Source: Raffaelea ambrosiae
Taxonomy: Eukaryota; Ascomycota; Sordariomycetes; Ophiostomatales; Ophiostomataceae
DNA length: 64,000 nt
NCBI GenBank assembly: GCA_002778195.1
Contig: PCDI01000002.1
Coordinates: 744,001 to 808,000 of the forward strand
Direction of reading: 5' to 3'
The translations under genes were made by a program, and so were the position numbers. Position 1 is the first letter of the stretch; the number at the start of each line of letters is the position of its first letter. A model generated the notes under the pieces. That model worked only from the letters and a program-made list of their open reading frames with translations. It did no database searches and was not told the origin of the DNA. Positions 1 to 10,660 of this stretch are shown piece after piece.

Positions 1-1
1 G

Positions 2-508
2 CAGTACCGCAACCGCCACCAGACCATGATCTTTGGCGGCTACCACATCAAGCAGACCTTTGAGCTGGCCTTTTGCTGCGCGGCGTCCTTTGCCCACGCC
101 CGGCCCACCTTTGTCAGCGCCGACCCCTGCACCTTCCGCGAGCCCGTGCCCGTCGGCAGCGTGCTGTACCTGACGGCGACCGTGGCGTACACGGACCCGC
201 CCGTGCTGGCCGACGACGGCAGCGAGCCGGCGCCCGCAAACGACCCGCCGCTGACCCGGGTGCACGTGCGCGTCGACAGCAAGGTGCGGCTGATGGAGCA
301 CGGGCTGGCGCGGCCGACGGGGCAGTTCCACTACACGTTCACGGTGCCCAAGAACGTCAAAGTGCTGCCGCACACGTACGACGACTACATGGTGTATCTG
401 GATGCGCGGCGGCGCGTGCGCAAGGACGACGCGCGGCGGAAGCAGCAGACGGACGAGGCGGGGCCGGCGGCGGCGGCGGACAGCCAGAAGGTGAACCTGA
501 CGGAGTAG
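2..508 (+). CDS. Acyl-CoA thioesterase, ACOT9-like hotdog protein (3' part)
   Basis: The frame is open from the window edge to a TAG at 506-508, so only the C-terminal 168 residues are present and the start lies outside. The segment GGYHIKQTFELAFCCAASFA is the helix-strand start of a hotdog domain. It is followed by the strand pattern of the second hotdog of ACOT9-type mitochondrial thioesterases, which hydrolyse acyl-CoA to free fatty acid and CoA. The tail is charged and Ala-rich and may be disordered. No intron is needed in the visible part. The family call rests on recognised motif order, not on a search. Localisation cannot be judged because the N-terminus is missing. Confidence 0.8.
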   Translation, partial: QYRNRHQTMIFGGYHIKQTFELAFCCAASFAHARPTFVSADPCTFREPVPVGSVLYLTATVAYTDPPVLADDGSEPAPANDPPLTRVHVRVDSKVRLMEHGLARPTGQFHYTFTVPKNVKVLPHTYDDYMVYLDARRRVRKDDARRKQQTDEAGPAAAADSQKVNLTE

Positions 509-858
509 GGGAGGGGGGGGGTGGGGGAGGACAGGGAAGGAGCGGGCATGGACGGACGGTGCATGGCGACATGGGTAGGGCAGGACGACAGGGTCACGGT
601 GGTCAATGGTCGGTGGTCACGGTAGTCCAGGCCACCAGTGTTGTTATGCATGCATTTTGTTGTATTTCTCGTATCCTTTCTCATGATGCATTGATCTATT
701 TTGTGCATTTCTCGTATCTTTCTCCTTTCGCATTCATCTATTTGGTCTCTTCTGCTTTGTCTTGCTGGTCTGTTTTCATTTTGCTTCCCGTTCCGCTCAA
801 GCCGTCCAAGACTTGTTCACGAGAAGGGCTCTTCATTCCATGACGTTCTCCTCCTCTC
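509..858. other. Convergent intergenic region
   Basis: This lies between the stop of the thioesterase and the stop of the minus-strand esterase, so it should hold two 3' UTRs. It begins with a G-rich run and then turns T-rich from about 640. No gene is supported. Confidence 0.6.
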
Positions 859-1924
859 CTACAAGTGGTGCCGCGAAAAAAACTGCACCAGATGCTGGCT
901 GGTCAAGTTGAAGGGGGCCGTCTGGTTCGGCCGTCCGGCCACGTCCAGGCCGCGCGTCGACGGCCACGCGTGGCCCAGCCCCTCGACGGTCAGCGCCCGC
1001 ACCTCGGCGTTGCGGGGACAGTCCCAGACCTCCTCCCACGTGCCCGGGTGGACCTGCGCGACGCGCGCCGGCTCCGGCCACGCGCCCGGGTACGCGGCGC
1101 GGCAGCCGTTGCGCTCGGCCCAGGCGCGGCGCCACAGGCGGGTGTCCGGCTCGGGGCCAAAGGAGCCGCCCAGGGGCGTGCGGCCGCGGAACTCGGTGAT
1201 GCGGTCCTCGACGCCGTGGGCGTGCAGCAGCGGGGCCGGCCGCGCGGGGCTGCAGTTGTAGAAGGCGTAGGTGCCCTGGTAGAGCGCGGGCGACACGGGC
1301 GCGAACGCGGCAAAGACGGCCGACGTGTCCGGGCGGCAGGCCAGCAGCGCGGTGAAGCCGCCGCCGTTGGACTTGCCGCAGGCGTAGACGCGGGTGCGGT
1401 CGACGGTGTAGCGGCCGGCGACGCGGTCGAGCACGTCCAAGACGTAGGCGATGTCGTCGACGGTGGTGTTCTCGTAGGGCGCGCCCTTCCAGATGCGCTT
1501 CATGTGCCAGTCGGCGTTGTCGACGCCCTGGGGGTACACGGTCAAGAAGGGCCGGCCGGCAATGGACAGCGCCGGGTCGGAGAGCTCGGTGATGCGCTGC
1601 TGGCGCGTGGAGTAGCCCGAGGCTGGGAGCGGACGGGAGGAGACGACGTGAGCGTGCAGGCCAGACGCGTGTGGACTCCGCACAAGAACACAAGAACACA
1701 AGAACACAAGAACACAAGAACACAAGAACACAAGAAAACTTACCACCGTGGAAGGAAAAGACCAGCGGATGGGGCTCGCCATGGACATAGGCCTCGGGGA
1801 CGTTGAGCAGGAACGTGCGCTCGGTCGGCAGGGTGACGTGGATGTTGCCGACGGGGGGGGGGGACGGATGGAGAAGGACCTGCGAAGCCTGGACGAGGCC
1901 GGCCAAGAAGGAGAGCGGCTGCAT
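859..1924 (-). CDS. Secreted CE1 esterase, feruloyl esterase / acetylxylan esterase type
   Basis: Exons are 1924-1744 and 1622-859, giving 314 aa. The donor GTAAGT and acceptor CCAG join in frame to give HGASGY. The start was chosen at 1924 because it opens a hydrophobic signal-like N-terminus (MQPLSFLAGLVQASQ); an upstream in-frame ATG lacks one. The serine nucleophile sits in GKSNGGG (about S145), the acid is probably the Asp in HGVEDR, and the His is in GLGHAWP. This is the poly(3-hydroxybutyrate)-depolymerase-like fold used by fungal feruloyl esterases, which release ferulate from arabinoxylan. A choice between ferulate and acetyl substrates cannot be made from sequence. The intron holds a perfect 8-bp tandem repeat right beside the donor. 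Confidence 0.85.
1681..1736. repeat. Seven perfect copies of an 8-bp unit inside an intron
   Basis: The unit CACAAGAA is repeated seven times without a mismatch. The array lies in the intron of the CE1 esterase and ends only two bases from its donor (GTAAGT on the minus strand, 1743-1738). Confidence 0.97.
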
Positions 1925-3766
1925 GGTCAAGAGCGCTCGAGGCAGGGGGGTCCCTAGAGAAGTACCTAGGTATGCTGTTCTTTCACGAGAGAACACAGAA
2001 CAGCGGCCGTTTCGTGTGCATCCGGTGATGTTGCAATATCGCGGGGCGATAAGGCAAGACTTGTGCTAGTGGGCCGGCATGCTTACGTCACCGTGCAGCT
2101 CTCTAGGGGCACTGAGCCAGGAGATCAGACTGGCAAGCGACGGCAAGCAACGACAAGCCAGCCCGTGGCCATGGCCCGACCTCGACAAGGCTGTTCCTCT
2201 TCCTTGGAGCTTTCTTGTATGGCATCATTGGAGTGTGTCCACGCACGTGTCCACACACAGATGTGTGAGTGAGTGTGTGTCCACAAAGTGCTGCACACGT
2301 GGACTGCGAGCCACGAACGCCGGCAGAGGCGCGGGCACCCCCCCCCAGGCAGAGAGTCCGAGTCTGGACACTGTATGCCGTGCTTGGCACCTGTGGCCCA
2401 CTTCCATGTTGGGCAAGGTCGCGATGCATTTCGTGTTCCAAAGAGAACGAAAGTACAACACTGCATAAGCACTGCCGAGATACTGCCAAATGCCGCCAAA
2501 ACACAGCCAAAAACACAGCACAAAAAGGGACGGGGAGGGCACAGCCCAATTCATGGCGTGGGGGAAGGCGACCCCCCCCCCCGGCACGATTGGCCCATGC
2601 GTCGCGTGGTCCTCACAGGGTGACGTTGGCAGAAAAAGGCTGAGGGGGAATGCATTGTGCTGCCTAGAGGGCAGTTGCGGATGCGGCGGGGCTTGATTGG
2701 TCAATGGGTGTGGTGGGTGGCAGGGGCTGTACCTAGTACGTTGTAGCTAGCGAATGGGCCGACGAGCGAACTAGTGAATGGGACTCATCACCAAGATCGG
2801 CAGCTCCCATCTGCGGTTCACTGGATCGACGAGTACACAGTAGCTACCCATTGCCAGTCCGCCGGCCGTTGAAGACCAAGACAAACGACAAAGGAATGGC
2901 TGGAGATAGAAGAACGGCCATTCCAGGGAGGAGAACGCGTAATGGATATTAAATAGACGTTTTTTGAATTGGATGCTTTTTATTTTATTTTATTTTATTT
3001 TATTATTTTATTTTATTTTTATTTTATTTTATTTTATTTTCTTTATTTTTTTCTCTTTCTTTCCTTTTTCTTTCTTTCTCTCTTTCTTTCGCCCTATTTT
3101 TCTTCCCCCTTCTCTTTCGTCTTACACAAACTCCCTCTCTCTTCTCTGTCTTTTTCCACTTCCACCCCCTTTCTCGTTGAGCAAACACGGACCACTCTGT
3201 TTGGGCCTGCTACCCCAAATTGAAGCCTAAAACGAGCCCCCAATAATGCGCCCAGATGCGCCCAAATGCGCCAAATTGAACCAGACTGAGCCCCCATCCG
3301 GTCCCCGTGCACGTCCCCATGCCAGCCCCTAATATGCCCCAAATATGACCCAGAAGTCTCCAAGGTCGCCAAAATGTACCCCAAAGAACCAAAAAAAGTC
3401 TAAAATCCAAAATAGTATCATGCTACGCCTGTTTCCCCTGCTGCTGCCTTCTTCTACTTCCCAACGGCACTGTACTTTGTACCTTTTTTTTTTTTCTTTT
3501 TCTCGGCGTCTACGAAGTGCCCGACGGCCTGGTTAAAATGGCCCACGGCGCCCATCTTTTAGTTCCCAGGCCCCGTTTCACCGGCAGGGGGTTGTTCCTT
3601 TTTGCCAAACTATTATGTACGCGTACACACACACGCACACACAGCACCCCCCCCCCCCCCGGGCCACTCTTCTTCAGCCCTTTTCCTATTATTGCGCTCT
3701 GTTCCAGCCGTCGTTGCGCGGTCCCCATAAAAAACAGAAACACAATCAACGTGTACCACGACCAAG
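1925..3766. other. Divergent intergenic region with simple repeats
   Basis: This 1.8 kb separates two divergent genes and should contain both promoters. It holds a pentanucleotide ATTTT-type microsatellite at about 2977-3040, a pyrimidine-rich stretch to about 3180, degenerate CCCAAATGCGC-like units near 3240-3340, and a C run near 3650. The short open frames here overlap in several phases and show no domain. Confidence 0.6.
2977..3040. repeat. TTTTA/ATTTT microsatellite
   Basis: About twelve slightly imperfect copies of a TTTTA pentanucleotide lie in tandem, followed by a CT-rich tract. Confidence 0.9.
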
Positions 3767-5531
3767 ATGCCGCGTCTGGGATACACCAAATCGCGCACCG
3801 GCTGTCTGCGATGTCGACAGCGGCGAGTCAAGGTGATTGTCTCCTACTTTCGGGTCTTTTTCCCCCCCCATCGATTCTCGTCTGACACCCCCCCAGTGCG
3901 ATGAAAAACGCCCGTGTACGGCGTGCACGCGTCATCATGTGCCCTGCAGCTTGATCACCGACCCGCCCGTCGTGGCCGACCCGGCCGCGGCACGCGATGC
4001 CAAGCCGAAGCCGTCCCGGACGCGGAAGAAGGCGGCTGCGAACGCGGCCGTCGCGAATCTGGCCGCCGCGAACCTGGCCGCCGCCAACCTGGCCGCCGCA
4101 AACTCGGCCGTCGGGCTGGCCACCACGTTTGGCGCCAACACCGGCGTCGGCCCGCTCCCGCTGCCCACCATCCTCGACCAGCTGCCGGCCATCACCACCT
4201 CGGCCGCCCTGTCGCCGGACTCCTCCTCCGTCTCGGCCGTGCACTCGCCGTCCTCGTCGCGGTCCGCGCACACGCCCTCCTCCGCGCTGGCGGCCGCCAG
4301 CACGTTCCCGCTTCCTCCGTCGTCGTCGTCGTCCTCCTCCCCCCCCTTGGAATCGTCCCCCTGGGCGGCGGACCTCGGCCTGATGCACCACTACTGCACC
4401 GTCACGTCGCTGACGCTGCCCCGCGCCAACAAGGCGTCGTCGATCCGCCACGTGTGGCAGACCGTCGTGGTCGAGCTGGCCCTGATGGGCGGCCAGGACC
4501 TGCTGCTGCACCAGCTGCTGGCCGTGGCCGCGTTCCATCTGGCCCAGCTGCAGCCGCGCCGGCGCAAGGCCTACTCCATCCTGGCGTCGCAGCACCAGGG
4601 CGAGGCCGCGCAGAAGCTGCGCGGCGAGGTGGGCCGCGTGACCGCCGAGAACTGCCACGTCATCTTTGCGACGTCGTCGCTGCTCATCATTGGGGGGTAC
4701 GCGGCGCATGCCATCCACCAGGTGCCGGGGCCGGTGCCGGGGCCGGCGACGGCGCCGGCACCGCCCCAGCAGGGGTCGTCGCCCCACGATGCCGGCTCGT
4801 CGGGCCCACCGGCCCCCGGCGTGTCCCCGGCCACGACGACGACGACGACGACGCCGACGACGACGACAAATCTGCCCTCCCGGCCCGCCTCGCGACACCA
4901 GCCGACGATCGACGACCTCCTGGGCATGTTTATGCTGTCGCGCGGCATGAACACGGTGCTGATGATGCACGAGCCGACCCTGCACGACGGGCCGCTGACG
5001 GACATGTTCATGCTCAACATTGCCGTGCCGCCGCCGGCGGGCTTCTTGACGGTGGTGCGGCGGAAGCTGGACGCGATGCAGCGGCTGCTGGCCCAGGACA
5101 CGCAGGGCCGGCCCATGTCGTCGTCGTCGCCGGCCGCCGTCATCGAGGCCACCCTCTACAGCTTTGTGACCATCATCGACGCGTCCCTGGTCAAGGCCTC
5201 CGAGCCCGAGCTGCGCCTGACCATGCTGTTCCCCATCGCCGTGTCCGAGGCCTACCTGGACCTGCTGCGCGCCCGCGAGCCCATGGCCCTGGCCGTGTTT
5301 GCCTACCACGTGGCCGTCATGCACCGCGCCAGCCAGGCGCTCGACACGTGGTATCTGCGGGGCTTTGGCCCCGCCCTGGCCGACGGCATCGAGGAGTCGC
5401 TGCGGGCGACCGAGGCGAGGGTGGCCGCGACCGAGGACGGCGGCGGCCGCGAAGGCATGTCGGCGGCGTGGAAGGCGACGCTGGACTGGCCGCTGCAGTT
5501 CATCCGGGGGCAGATCACGGTCGATGCATAA
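3767..5531 (+). CDS. Zn2Cys6 transcription factor, Upc2/Ecm22-like architecture
   Basis: Exons are 3767-3832 and 3897-5531 (566 aa). The intron falls inside the zinc cluster, and joining restores C13-x2-C16-x6-C23-x5-C29-x2-C32-x6-C39. That is a complete binuclear cluster at the extreme N-terminus. An Ala-rich linker follows with tandem ANLAA-type units (about residues 75-100), then Ser-rich sequence. The C-terminal two thirds looks like the fungal_trans_2 region found in sterol-uptake regulators such as Upc2: it starts near LMHHYCTVTSLTL and includes a Pro/Thr-rich insertion around residue 310-350. Nuclear DNA binding to CGG half-sites is expected. Targets are unknown, and the neighbours do not suggest a pathway. 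Confidence 0.85.
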
Positions 5532-8500
5532 GGACGCAATGGGCGATACCGGGAACGGGCGGCATGTTTGTTCGGGAAACCGTCGGGGACACTAGCGGGA
5601 ATTCGGCCGGACGGCCGGACACTCTACAGGGACGTCTACCGGGGCGCTGGGGGACACTGTTTCACGATTATGGGTGTTTTCTTTTCTTTTCCTTTCTTTT
5701 TATATGTGTGTTTTGGTGGTGCATGGTGCATTAGACAGGATAACGAAAGGCCAGGAAAGACGAATACCAAAATACAGGATACCCCCCCCATGAAATGATA
5801 CCAAGACACGGAAGTTGGATTGCGTTCATTGTCGGCAAAGGAAGAAGGAAGAAAAAAGTGCAAAAATCAAAAATCAAAAAATTGGACATTACACAAACAA
5901 ACAAGAAACGATGCCACGGAATAGCACGAGAAAACAAACGGGCAGGTGGACATTCTAGAACCCCGAGGCCGCATGCATCACAGACGAGGGGAAATGTCCT
6001 TGGCTGGGACCAAGCAGTGGCTTGGTACGGCGTTGCCTTGTGGGGAAGAACAGCCAAGGCGGGTTCCAAGAAGACGAACAGGAAGGAGATCAAAGGGAAA
6101 ACAAGGGCGTGGGAGGGTGCATTTCTGCCTCTCCTAAAATTGTGGAATGCTTGATTGGCAGGGCAGACTGGACAAGCAAAGTGAACAGCCACACAAAGCA
6201 ACAAACAAGGGCGTACCCAGGACAGGCGGGTCAGGATAAACGGAGCATCCCACGCGCCATCCATCACACCAAGACGCCATACGACAGGTCAATTTACAGC
6301 ACGGCCCGGCAGCCTGGGCGGGACGCGCAAGGCGGTCCCGGGAAACCTGAGAAACCCGGGCCACTGGATAGACACGCGGTTGGCCGTGTCTAAGCAAATC
6401 ACAGGCCCATCTGTAAACTTGTATACCATGTTGCCAGTCACATGGAACGTTATACGGTAGATGGTCAGAGATTCGTCCCATCCCACAGCGTGCCACACAC
6501 AAAAGACGCAGCATCGACGGGTAGCAGCATCGAGCCACACAGGCACTGGGGCCATGGCCGATCGCGTGTCAGCCTTGTCGTTTAATTAAGCTGCCTGACG
6601 TGCCTGTTTTTTGCGTCATGTTGCTTCGCTGCGCCGACACATTCGTCACCGTTTTGGGGTTGTTTTGTTCTACTGTGTCTTTCGTATTTTCCGTCCCGGC
6701 CGATCTTATTCGTGCTGGGGTCTCGTGGAAGAAAAAAAAGGTGGGCGTGCAGTGATGCGTGTGTGTGTGTGTGTGTGTGTAGCCATCCAGGCTGGCGGGT
6801 ATTGGGTACCCAGCATGGTGGTGTGTTCCTTGCATATTAGATGGGCAGTGTTCCAGAAGGATAGGGCCCATTTGTCCAGGGCGGTCAGTAGTGGAGCTTT
6901 TAGCGTGCAACGGCGGCCCTGTCCACTCGGGCAGATGTCAACCGAGACCGAGACCGAGGTTTGTCCACATGCGAGGAGCGACGAGCTAGACGCGCCAAGA
7001 CGTGTTTAGTGGTCCTGCCGGATGAGCTAGTTAGTAGTTATATGTTTATCTCCACTTGTTCAAACATCACGGCAAAGCTTGCAAAGTGCTCGACCCAGGA
7101 CTCTAGAAAACGTGGACAACCCACCTCAGCTGATGGCACTGGCAGTGGAGTCTTTCCTCCAACTGCACAACTCCAAGTGATTCAAGAACCCCATTCTCGC
7201 TTTTTTTCTGTGCGGATCGTCGAACAGCCAAAAGAACAAGACCAAAAAACCCAAACTTGCGCAAACCCACGCTGGACCGATATTGGAACACGCATGCAGA
7301 CAACAGCAACACGACAAACAGCAAAGATTTGAGATGTCGGTGCCGACGATGGCGGAGATCCTCGCATCCAATCTCGAGAAGTCGGTGGCTTCTGGAAAAT
7401 GAAAAGAGCAGGACGAGTGGCGTAGAAAGACGGCACTTGACGGGCAAGTTCTCAATCTATCTCCTCTTTCTCCTCGCCATTCCCCTAACTCTCTCTTCTC
7501 GCAGACTCTATAGAATCCATTCCAATGTGTCGACAACTCATTGCTCTAGACGCCCAGCACCTCCTGATAGCGTCTGCGGCATCGCCGGACTTCTGGACAA
7601 GACAGAATGGGCCTGGTCATAGAATCGTCGTCTTTGGCCAATGCCACCTGCCATCCGCGCACGACCGCCTTCCCCGATGACGTCTTGCGGAGTTGTGCTG
7701 GCCGACGCCCAGATACGTGCCCTCCCGGAACGCGGAGCCTTCCTTTATCTGGGTCGTTTTCTTCACAGCGTGACTTCTGCTTCTACGTGCGGTCTATGCT
7801 GGCCGACGCGATGCCGTGGTTGCCATCCGAGACACCTTTTTCGGCGTGCCGCAACCATCTTCACGGGAAATGTATATACCGTCTTTCATTTGTATCTTGA
7901 CCTTCCTCTTCGACCCTTTGGAATCCCCCATTGCCTTGCTATCGCACTTCCTCTTGTCGATTCACGCTTTCCCAAAAGACCAAGACGGCGAAATGGTGCA
8001 GAGGCAACTTCTCTGTGTGTCCCCCCTTGCGTATTCAGCATAGGCCAAGTTTGGCAGGGCACATCATGTCCGTAGAAGCCAAGGTTCCCTGCGGCGATGA
8101 ACAGGTCGCCCTCGTCAATGCGGGCTTCCACGGTTGCCCGTTGACGCGATTTGTCTTGATGGAGTCCCCTTCTCTGTGACTTGGACGCGCCTTCTCTTTT
8201 GGGGTGCTGGCCATATACGTGCGTCATACACGTCCTACAAGGCTCATAGAACAGTGTTCATCTGCGTTCATACTGTTTGAATTGTACAATATTTTTGTGC
8301 CCTGCCATTGCGTCATCGTGTCCTCGACCGCACCTTCCCAAACTATGATGACAACTAGAGATAAAGTGCTCTCCCGGTCTGCACTTGCTTTTTTCACCTG
8401 TTTTTTATCGTAAAAACTAAATTAAAAAATTAGAAAAAGAACTGTTTTTTTTTTCCTGCACACTGCACTTGAATTGAATTGAATTGAATTAATTTTAACG

Positions 8501-8677
8501 TCACTGGCACCGCTTGCGGTGCCGTGTATCGCGCAGCTGAGCGCATGTGACGTGCTGGGGCCTAACTACTGTCAGCGGGCTAGTCCCTGCACACTGCACT
8601 TGCCCTCAAGAAAGACACAAATTCCTGCAGCTTAGATTTGTCTGTTAGCCCCAGCACTTTCCCGTCTTGACCTATTC
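5532..8677. other. Long gene-poor interval
   Basis: About 3.1 kb has no supported gene. Frames of up to about 180 codons occur on both strands but overlap each other and show no domain, signal peptide or consistent splice model. A (GT)n run lies near 6760-6780. A (GAATT)n run, a palindrome and a 17-bp direct repeat lie at 8455-8602. A short lineage-specific gene or a non-coding transcript cannot be excluded. Confidence 0.5.
8455..8602. repeat. Palindrome and GAATT array bracketed by 17-bp direct repeats
   Basis: The 17-mer CCTGCACACTGCACTTG occurs at 8455-8471 and again, identically, at 8586-8602. Between the copies are a GAATT array (about 8472-8490) and a perfect inverted repeat with 8-bp arms (GGCACCGC / GCGGTGCC) around two bases at 8506-8523. 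Confidence 0.9.
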
Positions 8678-9655
8678 ATGCTCTGCTTCCCTTCTCAGAT
8701 TTTTGCAATGTCATTTTTCGCTTTCAGCAAGAGCACACCGAAGCACCCAAGCAACGACGACATGTCGGAAGACACGCTTCTCTGTTCCGAAACCGGGTCG
8801 TTGTTACTGGATGAGCCACGCGGCAACACCAACTCATCGGCCGAAAAAACGACGGAGAGCACTTTCCACACAGAAAAATCAACGGACAGCATTCTATTGG
8901 ATTGGGAAGCGACAACAGAAGATGACTCGGAAGACGATCTGGAAGACGCTTCACAAGATGACGCGACAGACGACGACAAGGACGACAGCCAGGACGTTGC
9001 CAACCTGAAGCCCCTGCCAACCTTGGACGCCATGTGTTCTTCGCTGGATCTCACTGCCTACCCACCCAGATATCCACGCGGCACCGTGGGCCTAGGCGAG
9101 TTAACGTTCAACTTTGCTTCCAACCTAGTTCGTGGGAGAGTCCAGGGCCCTGCAGCGTGGACAGCCGTTTTCCTTGGGCTGACACAAGATGTCCCGCAAC
9201 TGATGCGTCGAGGCCTGTATTGGAGTGCCGACAACATCGTCAGACATCGAAGTTACTACACAGAAAATTGTCAGTGGCCCACAAGAGTTTCGCTTCCCGG
9301 CCAGCTCGACAGTTCTGAGAGCCAGGCCAGAGTAGCCAGGCAGTATATGCTTGTCGACCGGTCGACACCCTGCCGCTGGAAAGGGACCCTCGTCGTGTTC
9401 TCCCCTGCCAATAAGATGTCCGCCATATCGCACTTTGACCTGGCAGAACTCAAACGCAGTCGTATTGTCTCGTGTCAAGTCAACGTCGGCCACAGGAAGC
9501 TCTACAAATACCGTGCACAGAATCCCGAGGAAAACATCAACACCGTCTATGACAGGATGCCTCTAAAGGGCCGGTGGCCTTGGCCGAAGAAGCGAAAGAA
9601 CGATGGAACGCAGGGGGCAAAGAGAGAGAAAGATTGGGGACAAAAGCAAGCTTAG
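8678..9655 (+). CDS. Hypothetical acidic protein with basic C-terminus
   Basis: An uninterrupted frame gives 325 aa from the ATG at 8678, or 315 aa from the ATG at 8708. The second gives a more usual N-terminus (MSFFAFSKS). A short upstream exon cannot be excluded because a TTCTCAG acceptor-like site lies between the two ATGs. Residues of about 45-110 are rich in Asp, Glu, Ser and Thr. The middle is ordered-looking and mixed in character. The C-terminus is strongly basic and contains PKKRKND, a possible nuclear localisation signal. I recognise no domain. Codon use is less GC-biased than in the surrounding enzymes, which fits a lineage-specific or fast-evolving gene. Confidence 0.55.
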   Translation: MLCFPSQIFAMSFFAFSKSTPKHPSNDDMSEDTLLCSETGSLLLDEPRGNTNSSAEKTTESTFHTEKSTDSILLDWEATTEDDSEDDLEDASQDDATDDDKDDSQDVANLKPLPTLDAMCSSLDLTAYPPRYPRGTVGLGELTFNFASNLVRGRVQGPAAWTAVFLGLTQDVPQLMRRGLYWSADNIVRHRSYYTENCQWPTRVSLPGQLDSSESQARVARQYMLVDRSTPCRWKGTLVVFSPANKMSAISHFDLAELKRSRIVSCQVNVGHRKLYKYRAQNPEENINTVYDRMPLKGRWPWPKKRKNDGTQGAKREKDWGQKQA

Positions 9656-9905
9656 ATGTCTTGTGGTCGTTCTTCCCTCGGCAGGATCACGGCGCAGTTA
9701 CTTAAAGGGAAACCGCCAACCGTTTGCTGTTTCTCGGAAAGAGGTTTGTGTGGGTAGGGAAGGAGGCACTGGAGGGTTCATTTGCATATATATGCCCGTC
9801 TCCCAGATTCTTTTCAGATTCCTCTCTCTTCTCTCTTTTCCCCCAGACCACCATCGACCAGTTTGTTTTTTAAATTTTTTTAAAAAAATATTAATTTCTA
9901 AAAAC

Positions 9906-10310
9906 ATGGATGGCTTCAAAGAGTGAGTTCCCCCATCAATGCATCCTCCTTCATCCCGACCATTTACTGACACATGTCTCCAGCCTCTTCGCTTGCTCAG
10001 TGTCCCTAGGCCCTCGCTCGCCTTCGCGAGGTGCGGCTCCGACAGCAGTAAGTATCCAACCCCTATCCAGCATATCCTACTTTTGTCCAAGCATGTGGCT
10101 TTGCGAAACTAACAACTAAAGTCCACCGCTAATAATAACGGGGATGCCAACGAGGGTGCACACTCGGGCGGCGTGGGCAACAGGGGGGATTACCCGCGGG
10201 GACGGCCGACCGGCTTTGTCGGTAGGGTGCAAATTGGGCCGGGTATCCTGGTGGCTGTGCTGATCGCCATCTGGCTGTTGTCGAGGGTGGTGATCAGCAT
10301 AGTTACCTGA
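9906..10310 (+). CDS. Small tail-anchored membrane protein, spliced
   Basis: Three exons (9906-9922, 9984-10047, 10122-10310) give 89 aa. Donors are GTGAGT and GTAAGT, and the last intron has a CTAAC branch site 13 nt before its acceptor. The exon lengths sum to 270, an exact multiple of three, with no internal stop. The product starts MDGFKD, has a Ser/Pro/Ala and Asn/Gly-rich middle, then DYPRGRPTGF. It ends in one hydrophobic segment (about residues 69-88) with almost nothing after it. That layout predicts a C-tail anchor in the ER or another inner membrane. I do not recognise the family. Its size, clean splice sites and single C-terminal helix are the support. Confidence 0.6.
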
Positions 10311-10625
10311 ACACACTGAGCAAGCGGGGGGCAAAAAAAAAAAAAAAAAACCGTCAGTTCCATCTGGCCTGCGCGGCCGGAGTTACACATGCCATTTTTG
10401 GCACGGCCGGGAACATTTCCTTATTTCAGCACGTCCGACTGCCCTCGCCAACCGTAACTTCTCGATCATCTATCTTCTCATCGGTACCGGCCTGTCCGAC
10501 ATCCTTGCGCCTTCGTTGTGCTTCACTAAGCCACGTTCCGTCGGTCTGCAGTCGTTGGCATTAGTGCACCACATTCGACATCACTGTGTCTTGTATGATC
10601 GGCTCTCTGATGCGTTCTTCGGTGT

Positions 10626-10660
<35 letters not shown>

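Noticed and set aside
7500..8080. Possible small gene or gene remnant around 7.5-8.1 kb
   Set aside because: Frames of 50-145 codons can be read in several phases, but none has a domain, a signal peptide or consistent splice sites, so no call was made.
10310..10350. Poly(A) run after the small gene as evidence of a retrocopy
   Set aside because: The gene model keeps two introns, so it is not a processed retrocopy. The A run is more likely a simple homopolymer.
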